Source: 2-02-FULL-48-14 sp041645035 (GTDB lineage Bacteria > Patescibacteriota > Gracilibacteria > UBA1369 > 2-02-FULL-48-14). Taken from it: 28,590 nt of DNA. The stretch is from positions 1-28,590 of the forward strand of contig JBAZQU010000014.1 of NCBI GenBank assembly GCA_041645035.1. Reading direction: 5' to 3'. Each line of letters starts with the position of its first letter. The first letter of the stretch is position 1. Both the position numbers and the translations under genes were made by a program. Below are positions 14,443 to 20,622 of this stretch, piece after piece. The notes beneath the pieces are model-generated. The model was not told where the DNA came from. It worked only from the letters and a program-made list of their open reading frames with translations, and did no database searches.

Positions 14443-16260
14443 TTACTTTACGGTCACCGATTTCGCCAGATTTCTGGGCATGTCAGGGTTGTTCTGACGT
14501 GCTACCGCGAGTTTATAGGACAAAATCTGGATGGGGATTAGGTTCAAGATTGGTGCTGCAGCGCCGGCACTTGGCACCTTGATCCAGGCATCAAAAAGTT
14601 CGGCATTCTCAGGCGAGACTCCAATAAGGAAAGCGCCACGAGCCTTAAGCTCCATAGCGTTCGAAAGAATTTCCTGACGATATTCGTCATCAGAGGCTAA
14701 GACAATGCAGGGCGTTCCCTCCGAAATGAGAGCAATGGGACCGTGCTTGAGTTCGCCTCCGGCAAAGCCCTCCGCGTGGATATAGGAAACTTCTTGTAAT
14801 TTGATGGCGGTTTCCAGGGCAATTGGGTAATTCACGTCACGTCCGATCACCATAATGTCGGTGGCATTTTTGATTTGATCAGCAAGGTGTTCAATGTGCT
14901 GCTCATAACGTGGATTAAGCATATCATTGAGTTTTTCAGCCGCTTCAATCAGCATCGTTTTTCCTTCATCGAGACGTCCAGCCACGGCGTAGGCCAGCAG
15001 GGTTAAAATAGCGAGTTGGGAAGTGGTTGCCTTGGTCGAAGCCACGGCTTTTTCGGGTCCGGCTTTAAGGGGTAAAACTATATCCGAAATCCTGGCTAGT
15101 GTGGAGGTCTCCACATTCACGATACTCACAATGGTAGCTCCTTTTTTCTTCGCGATTTCCAGCGCTTCTAAGATGTCCGCAGTTTCTCCCGATTGCGAAA
15201 TGGCGATAACCAAAGACCGGTCTGTTAAAAAATGCTTGGCACTTTTAAATTCGGAACCGAATTTAGTATTGACGTGCTTTTTGGCAATGTTTGCGAATAA
15301 ATACTCGGCGGTCATAGCCACTTTTCCGGCGGTTCCACAGCCCACAATGTAAGTCCCATACGCTCCCTTAATGGCCGCGGCCACTTTCAGTAAGATCTCT
15401 GTATTGGAATTAATGGCGCGGGTGAGGGTCTCCTTTTGCTCCATGATTTCTTTTATCATGAAGTGGGGATAGTCGCCCTTTTCAGCCTCTTCCTCTTTCC
15501 AGTCGATGGAAATCAGACGTTTTTCAATTGCCCTATTTTTATCCATGTCAAAGAAGCGCGCCTCTGTTTTTTTGTACGTACTGTCGTGCGTGAAGATCAC
15601 CATTTGGTTATCGTCGAGATACATTATTTCCTTGGTGTATTCCAAAAATGCAGGCACGTCGGAAGCAAGGAAAAGCGCACCGTCTGCGGCTTTGCCGATG
15701 ATGAGCGGCGAGCCACGGCGAGCCGCAATGACTTTCTTTTCTTTCTTGTGCATCGCCACTATGGCGTAGCGTCCCGTCACTTGTTTGGAAGCCCGTCTAA
15801 ACGCAGCTTCAAAGGTTTTTTCTGAGGGGCCGTCCGCTTCGCTCTCGGCCTGTTCAATCAAATGAGCAAAAACTTCACTATCCGTTTCGGATCTAAACTG
15901 ATGTCCTTTTTCGATCAATTTTTCCTTCAACTCTAAATAATTTTCAAAAATCCCATTGTGGATAATAACAATATCCTGGTTTTCCGTAGTTTGAGGATGG
16001 GCGTTATACTGCGTTACTCTTCCGTGCGTGGCCCAGCGCGAATGCCCCATGGCCATATGCGAAGGCTTGGTCATTGACTCATCCAGATTGATAACTTCCG
16101 AAATCTTTCCCACGTGTTTTTCAATCTCAAATTCGCCATCCGTTTGTTGCGCAGCAATTCCCCAAGAGTCATAGCCTCGGTATTCCAATTTCTTCAATCC
16201 CTTCAGCACAATTTCCGCCGCCTTTTCACTTGGACCCAAATAAGTAAAGATTCCACACAT
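14443..16260 (-). CDS. glmS: Glutamine-fructose-6-phosphate aminotransferase (isomerizing)
   Basis: A 605-residue enzyme making glucosamine-6-phosphate from fructose-6-phosphate and glutamine, the entry step to cell-wall amino sugars. The N-terminal glutaminase domain starts MCGIFTYLG, with the catalytic Cys2. It continues with LEYRGYDSWGIA, GHSRWATHGRVTQYNAHPQ and IIHNGIFENY. Two sugar-isomerase (SIS) domains follow from about residue 285: GCGTAGKVAM, ISQSGETADILEAL, VASTKATTSQ and EGFAGGELKHGPIALI. The C-terminus LAKSVTVK is close to the canonical LAKSVTVE. Length is normal. The start is fixed because Cys2 must follow the initiator Met. No glmS ribozyme can fit, since only 52 nt separate it from the M24 gene. 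It has its own promoter. Confidence 0.98.
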   Translation of the reverse strand: MCGIFTYLGPSEKAAEIVLKGLKKLEYRGYDSWGIAAQQTDGEFEIEKHVGKISEVINLDESMTKPSHMAMGHSRWATHGRVTQYNAHPQTTENQDIVIIHNGIFENYLELKEKLIEKGHQFRSETDSEVFAHLIEQAESEADGPSEKTFEAAFRRASKQVTGRYAIVAMHKKEKKVIAARRGSPLIIGKAADGALFLASDVPAFLEYTKEIMYLDDNQMVIFTHDSTYKKTEARFFDMDKNRAIEKRLISIDWKEEEAEKGDYPHFMIKEIMEQKETLTRAINSNTEILLKVAAAIKGAYGTYIVGCGTAGKVAMTAEYLFANIAKKHVNTKFGSEFKSAKHFLTDRSLVIAISQSGETADILEALEIAKKKGATIVSIVNVETSTLARISDIVLPLKAGPEKAVASTKATTSQLAILTLLAYAVAGRLDEGKTMLIEAAEKLNDMLNPRYEQHIEHLADQIKNATDIMVIGRDVNYPIALETAIKLQEVSYIHAEGFAGGELKHGPIALISEGTPCIVLASDDEYRQEILSNAMELKARGAFLIGVSPENAELFDAWIKVPSAGAAAPILNLIPIQILSYKLAVARQNNPDMPRNLAKSVTVK

Positions 16261-16282
16261 AGTTTTTGAAAAAAGTGGCCCG

Positions 16283-16311
16283 AGTATAGCTTTTTTAGCC
16301 CCGCCTGTCGA
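16283..16311 (-). promoter_or_regulatory. Sigma-70-like promoter of glmS
   Basis: TCGACA (16306-16311) and TATACT (16283-16288) are separated by 17 bp on the minus strand, each 5 of 6 to consensus. The -10 ends 22 nt before the glmS ATG, giving a leader of only about 15 nt, too short for a riboswitch. Confidence 0.6.
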
Positions 16312-16312
16312 T

Positions 16313-17317
16313 TTAATGTTCTAGCTTTTCAAACCGAGTGAAATTCTCATAGCCTGTTTTTGTCACTCTTCCCATGTCTTCAATCCGCACGCCAAAGCGA
16401 CCGGGAAGATAGATACCGGGTTCCACGGTGACGATCATATTTTCCTTAAGCGTATCCTTGCTGCGAGTATTGAGACGAGGAGACTCGTGGATATCCAGGC
16501 CAATACCGTGGCCGAGGGAATGGCCAAAAAACTCAGCCTCTTCACCCATGGATTTACGGGCAATTTGATCGAGCTTGGAACACTTTACGCCGGACTTTAG
16601 TGCTTTGATGGCCTCGAGTTGTGCGGTGAGTACCTTGGAGAAAACACTTTCCTGCTCCGCCGTGGGTTTTTTGGTGAAAAAAGTACGAGTCATGTCACTG
16701 CAGTAACCTTTATATTTCATCCCCATGTCTATCAGAACCACGTCGCCCATTTTAAGTTTCTTGTTGGTATTTTGATGATGGGGGATAGCGCTATGCGAAC
16801 CAAAGGCGATTATAGGTTCAAAAGAGACATCTTCCGCTCCGAGTTCATGGCCGATCATCCGAATTTTCCAGGCTAATTCAAGCTCAGTGACACCATCCTT
16901 GAATAATTTTATTATTCGTTTGAGCGTTTCTTCGTTTATAGTCTGCGACTTTTTCAGATTTTTTATTTCTTCTTTGTCTTTGCAAAGTCTCAAGTCTTCG
17001 ATGGGATTTTTATTGGGAATAAAAGAAATACCCTTGAGTCGCTTTTTCCAAAATTGCAATTCTTGCAGGCTCAGATGAGCAGCTTCAAATTCAAGCTTTT
17101 TACCAAGCAACTTTTTGAGATCCTTTTCAGCCTCTTTATTAATTTCAATAAATTTAAAAGGAATACGGGTTTTAGACTTTTCCAGTTCCTCCGCATAGCC
17201 GCGATATCTGAAATCCGTGAAGAAATAATTTTTCCGTGAGCCGAGTAGCATAAAACCGTGAGTTCCGGTAAACCCGCTAAGATAGCGAACGTTGGTGAGA
17301 TGCGTAATGAGCTTCAT
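16313..17317 (-). CDS. M24-family aminopeptidase (Xaa-Pro peptidase-like)
   Basis: A 334-residue metallopeptidase of the pita-bread fold, probably removing N-terminal residues before proline. All five metal ligands can be placed: Asp197 in VVLIDMGMKY, Asp208 in GYCSDMTRTFF, His270 in FFGHSLGHGIGLDIHE, Glu299 in VTVEPGIYLPG and Glu313 in VRIEDMGRV. The N-terminal creatinase-like domain (about 1-110) opens with THLTNVRYLSGFTGTHGFML. The length fits the short bacterial and archaeal Xaa-Pro dipeptidases rather than the 440-residue PepP type. The ATG overlaps the ruvA stop codon by one base (TAATG), so it is translated with ruvA and is the last gene of the gyrA operon. A proline dipeptidase (PepQ-like) role is equally possible. 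Confidence 0.92.
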   Translation of the reverse strand: MKLITHLTNVRYLSGFTGTHGFMLLGSRKNYFFTDFRYRGYAEELEKSKTRIPFKFIEINKEAEKDLKKLLGKKLEFEAAHLSLQELQFWKKRLKGISFIPNKNPIEDLRLCKDKEEIKNLKKSQTINEETLKRIIKLFKDGVTELELAWKIRMIGHELGAEDVSFEPIIAFGSHSAIPHHQNTNKKLKMGDVVLIDMGMKYKGYCSDMTRTFFTKKPTAEQESVFSKVLTAQLEAIKALKSGVKCSKLDQIARKSMGEEAEFFGHSLGHGIGLDIHESPRLNTRSKDTLKENMIVTVEPGIYLPGRFGVRIEDMGRVTKTGYENFTRFEKLEH

Positions 17318-17880
17318 TAAGCCTTTTGTAAAAACTCACGAATGAGTGCTTCAGTATCTAAGCCTTCTTCCGCCTCGGCCAGAACTTTTTGGATGTGATG
17401 ACGCTTGTAACCCAGGTTTTCCAGAGCGGAGATTACATCAGGATCCACCTCACTGTTCGCATAAGTATTTTGAGTAGCATTTAAATCTGTTGGAGTGATT
17501 TTTCCTTTGAGTTCCAGCACCATGCGTTCCGCGATCTTTTTTCCAATGCCCGGAATGCCGGTGAGAGCCGCCAAGTTGCCACTAAAAATAGCATTTTGGA
17601 TTTTTTCCACGGGCTCGCAACAAATATCCATGGCACTTTTGGGCCCGATTCCGTTGATGGTTAGCAGTAATTCGAAAAAGCTGAGCTCATTTTTTGTTCG
17701 AAATCCATAAAGTGTGAGGGCGTCTTCACGAACATGGGTGTGGATATAAAGTTCCACCTCTTCTTTTCCCTCTTCCAAAACACTTTTGGGGACCCAAACG
17801 TGATACCCCACATCATTTACGAGCAAAATAATTGTTCGTTCGTCGTGATCAAGAATCTGTCCCTTCAGGTAGCGGATCAT
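17317..17880 (-). CDS. ruvA: Holliday junction branch migration protein RuvA
   Basis: A 187-residue protein that binds four-way junctions as a tetramer and loads the RuvB motor. It begins MIRYLKGQILDHDERTIILL, the usual RuvA OB-fold opening. Paired helix-hairpin-helix motifs follow (INGIGPKSAMDI and TGIPGIGKKIAERMVLELKGK). A flexible linker rich in Thr/Asn comes next, then the C-terminal RuvB-binding domain (about 140-187, ending LIREFLQKA). I start at the ATG at 17880. An in-frame ATG at 17943 would add 21 residues with no RuvA character. The chosen start lies 32 nt inside the end of tgt, so translation is coupled. ruvB is not visible. Confidence 0.95.
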   Translation of the reverse strand: MIRYLKGQILDHDERTIILLVNDVGYHVWVPKSVLEEGKEEVELYIHTHVREDALTLYGFRTKNELSFFELLLTINGIGPKSAMDICCEPVEKIQNAIFSGNLAALTGIPGIGKKIAERMVLELKGKITPTDLNATQNTYANSEVDPDVISALENLGYKRHHIQKVLAEAEEGLDTEALIREFLQKA

Positions 17881-18988
17881 GGGTGGAGGTAAAGGAAGCG
17901 AGGAAGTTTTTTTTGAAACGCAGGAAGTCTCCGTCTGCGACATGATAGCGAATTTGCTTCATGAGGTGAAACAAAAAAGCAATATTATGGAGTGACAAGA
18001 GTCGCATACCTAGTAGTTCGTTCTCCATCATAAGATGACGAAGATAACTTTTTGAAAATTCTTGACTCGCGTAGCAGGAAATTTCTGAGCAGAGCGGAGT
18101 CTCATCGAGCTTATACTGTTCATTGAAAATGCTGTGGCGGCCGGTGAAGTCCCAAAAAGCGCCGTGGCGGGCGAGCCGTGTAGCGAGCACGCAATCAAAC
18201 ATATCAATTCCACGCTCCACGGCCTCCAAAATATCGTCGGGAGTACCCACGCCCATAAGGTAACGGGGTTTGTTTCCCGGTAGGTGGGGGATAACCCAAT
18301 CAACTGCACTAAATTTTTGTTCAAAGTCTTCGCCTACACTTACGCCGCCGATGGCAATTCCAGGTGTATCGAGGCCGGCCATGAATTGGGCCGATTCTTC
18401 ACGTAAATTCTGAAAATGACTACCTTGAACAATAGAGAAAAGTGCTTGATCGGTGCGGGTTTTAGCCGCAAGACAGCGCTTGGCCCACGCGTGAGTTCGT
18501 TCCATAGCTTCACGTGCATAAGTTTCATCCACATCGGCGGGAGCACATTCGTCAAAAGCCATAATAATGTCAGCGCCGAGTTCTTCTTGAATTTGAACCG
18601 CATGTTCGGGAGTGAAAAAATGCTTGGTCCCGTCCAAATGTGATTGAAATTCCACACCGTCATCGTTTATTTTGCTACTTCCACGCAGCGAAAAAACCTG
18701 AAAACCGCCGGAATCGGTGAGGATCGGTTTGTTCCAATTCATCCACTTATGAAGGCCACCCATTTTTTTGATCAATTCACTGCCGGGACGCATAGCCAGG
18801 TGATAAGTATTGGCCAAAATAATCTCGCTGCCAAGGTTTTCGAGGTCTTTATAATCCAGAGCCTTCACCGTGGCTTTGGTGCCCACCGGCATAAAAACCG
18901 GAGTGTGAATCGTTCCGTGCGGAGTATGAAAAACCCCCAAGCGAGCTTGGCATTCGCCGGACTTCTGCTCCAAGGTAAATTCAAACAT
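17849..18988 (-). CDS. tgt: tRNA-guanine transglycosylase with an altered zinc site
   Basis: A 379-residue enzyme that swaps guanine 34 of certain tRNAs for the queuosine precursor preQ1. The catalytic aspartates are visible: Asp92 in ILTDSGGFQVFSL and the nucleophile Asp265 in DMFDCVLATRLARHG. The substrate loop GGVSVGE (214-220) is present. The zinc motif C-x-C-x-x-C followed by H, at 302/304/307/333 in E. coli, aligns without gaps to Ile303, Cys305, Ser308 and His334, so two of three cysteines are lost. An extra Cys300 is nearby. The rest of the family pattern, including YLRHLMMENELLGMRLLSLHN, is intact. Either zinc is bound differently or not at all. No queuosine-synthesis genes are nearby, so preQ1 may be imported. 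The gene starts 1 nt after rpmE and overlaps ruvA. Confidence 0.94.
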   Translation of the reverse strand: MFEFTLEQKSGECQARLGVFHTPHGTIHTPVFMPVGTKATVKALDYKDLENLGSEIILANTYHLAMRPGSELIKKMGGLHKWMNWNKPILTDSGGFQVFSLRGSSKINDDGVEFQSHLDGTKHFFTPEHAVQIQEELGADIIMAFDECAPADVDETYAREAMERTHAWAKRCLAAKTRTDQALFSIVQGSHFQNLREESAQFMAGLDTPGIAIGGVSVGEDFEQKFSAVDWVIPHLPGNKPRYLMGVGTPDDILEAVERGIDMFDCVLATRLARHGAFWDFTGRHSIFNEQYKLDETPLCSEISCYASQEFSKSYLRHLMMENELLGMRLLSLHNIAFLFHLMKQIRYHVADGDFLRFKKNFLASFTSTHDPLPEGTDS

Positions 18989-18989
18989 A

Positions 18990-19352
18990 TTACGCTTCTA
19001 ATGAAGCTTTTGCGGAAGCTTTCTTCGCTTCTTTAGCCCCTTTGACCTTCTCTTCCTTGGCCTTCTCTTTTGAAAGCTGATCGGCCAATTCTTCATTCAC
19101 TTTATCTTCCAGAGTCTTCTTTTTGCGGACTTTCTTATCGCGTCCAACGGCGCCGGCCATCTTTTGACGGAATCTATCCACACGTCCTTCGGTGTCGATC
19201 AAAACCTTCTTACCGGTGTAAAAAGGATGGCACTTGCTGCAGATTTCCACACGGATTCCTTCTTTGGTCGAACCGATTGGGAATTCGTAGCTACAGTTGG
19301 CACAAACGATTTTCGCTTGAGCGTTGTATTTTGGATGAATGTCCGTTTTCAT
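18990..19352 (-). CDS. rpmE: 50S ribosomal protein L31 with long C-terminal tail
   Basis: A 120-residue version of ribosomal protein L31. The core (1-75) begins MKTDIHPKYNAQAKIVCANC and contains four zinc-binding cysteines (17, 20, 38, 41), so it is the zinc-containing type, followed by HPFYTGKKVLIDTEGRVDRFR. Usual length is about 70. The extra 45 residues (75-120) are almost entirely Lys, Glu and Ala and probably form a charged helix. The ATG shares one base with the stop of the upstream TSP3/PKD gene (TAATG). AGAAGAAA before it is at most a weak ribosome-binding site. Tails of this kind on ribosomal proteins are seen in reduced CPR genomes, from general knowledge. Confidence 0.95.
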   Translation of the reverse strand: MKTDIHPKYNAQAKIVCANCSYEFPIGSTKEGIRVEICSKCHPFYTGKKVLIDTEGRVDRFRQKMAGAVGRDKKVRKKKTLEDKVNEELADQLSKEKAKEEKVKGAKEAKKASAKASLEA

Positions 19353-20605
19353 TATTTCTTCTTTTTAGATGGACGAGCCTTACTGCTTTTTAAAGCCCGC
19401 CGATTATAGCGATAGATAATATAGAAGGCAAGCAAAACGAGAAGCAGGCTAAAACCACCAGCTTCTATCAAGAACCAGTGGTCAAAAACCCGCACGCGAA
19501 TTTCCGTAGTATCAGATTGACCCTTGTCGTCAAAAACAGTGAGCGTAGCGGTCTGGAGCCCGGTGACGTCGAAGCTTCGTACTATCTGAGAGCCTTCCAC
19601 TGTTTCATCTCCGAATTGCCATACGTACTTAACAATACTGCCGTCATCTTTTGATTCCGAAGCGTCAAAAGTGATTTCTTCACCGAGACTGGCAATCAAC
19701 ACGTCTTGGTCCACCTCGGCGACAGGGGAAGGGTTGGAGGGGTCAAGGTCCTCTTCGTTTGCAATTCCATCGCCATCAATATCCGGGTCGCTGTTGTCGC
19801 CGATTCCGTCGTTATCTACGTCAAACCACTCCGTGGAATCTGTAGGGAAGGGGTCATTGCCGTCTACTGTTAAATCCCCGTCGGTGTCGGGATTTTTAGG
19901 ATCGGATTCTACTTTCTCTTCGTCTTTGTTGGAAAGTCCGTCTCCATCGATGTCTTCATCGATTTCATCGGGAATACCGTCTTTATCTTGGTCTTTGGTG
20001 TAGCGGGAATCCTCCGGCATTTCGTCTTCGCTGTCGAGCGTGCCATCGTTGTCATCGTCAGTGTCTTGATTGTTGCCCTGGCCGTCTCCGTCCGTATCCT
20101 TCCACTCGAGAGAATTGAGAGGGAAAGCGTCTTCTTCGTTGGCCACGCCGTCACCATCTTTGTCGGGGTCGGTGGAATTGGGGATTCCGTCGTGATCCGT
20201 GTCTTGCTGAACGGTAACGGTTTTTTGGACTACATTGTTAGCAGGATTGTCGGAAGTACCATCCCAAGGGATCACCGTGATAGTGATGGTGTAATCGCCG
20301 TAAGTGGGAGGGGTCCAATCCACAAAAACATCATCGGTCTTGCCGGCGAGCGCGGAAATAGGTTGGTCGGAACCAATGATGCCGTCTTTGCTGGTGAACC
20401 GAACGGTTCCGAGGAGATCGGCCGTGCTGTTGTTTTGTACGGAAGCCCAGATGCGTGTGGGACTACCTTCGAAGAAATAGTCATTAGAAAACCACACATT
20501 GGCGTCGGAAATGGATAGGTCGCCACTCACAGCAAAGACCGGAGTGCTCAAACTAAGTAAGGAGACCAGAAGCAAACCGGCGATGGCATGAATGTTTTTT
20601 TTCAT
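19352..20605 (-). CDS. Secreted thrombospondin-3 / PKD protein with C-terminal anchor
   Basis: A 417-residue surface protein. A signal peptide (1-25, cleavage after PVFA) precedes a CARDB-like beta domain (about 30-135, with ASVQNNSTADLLGTVRF and PPTYGDYTITITVIP). A long run of calcium-binding thrombospondin type 3 repeats follows (about 136-290: DTDHDGIPNSTDPDKDGDG and similar, at least nine DxDxDG units). A PKD domain (about 293-375) contains the typical VAEVDQDVLIASLGEEITFD and YVWQFGDE. It ends with one membrane helix (about 382-402) and a basic tail KSSKARPSKKKK. No sortase motif is seen. The plan matches the giant surface protein at 10315-14361, implying a shared anchoring mode. It is wedged between gyrA (17-nt gap) and rpmE (1-base overlap), so it is expressed with housekeeping genes. 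Function is unknown; adhesion or S-layer structure is likely. Confidence 0.88.
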   Translation of the reverse strand: MKKNIHAIAGLLLVSLLSLSTPVFAVSGDLSISDANVWFSNDYFFEGSPTRIWASVQNNSTADLLGTVRFTSKDGIIGSDQPISALAGKTDDVFVDWTPPTYGDYTITITVIPWDGTSDNPANNVVQKTVTVQQDTDHDGIPNSTDPDKDGDGVANEEDAFPLNSLEWKDTDGDGQGNNQDTDDDNDGTLDSEDEMPEDSRYTKDQDKDGIPDEIDEDIDGDGLSNKDEEKVESDPKNPDTDGDLTVDGNDPFPTDSTEWFDVDNDGIGDNSDPDIDGDGIANEEDLDPSNPSPVAEVDQDVLIASLGEEITFDASESKDDGSIVKYVWQFGDETVEGSQIVRSFDVTGLQTATLTVFDDKGQSDTTEIRVRVFDHWFLIEAGGFSLLLVLLAFYIIYRYNRRALKSSKARPSKKKK

Positions 20606-20622
20606 AACATGGTTATGCCCTA

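Noticed and set aside
16261..16312. glmS ribozyme or riboswitch before glmS
   Set aside because: The gap is 52 nt and the predicted leader about 15 nt, far too short.
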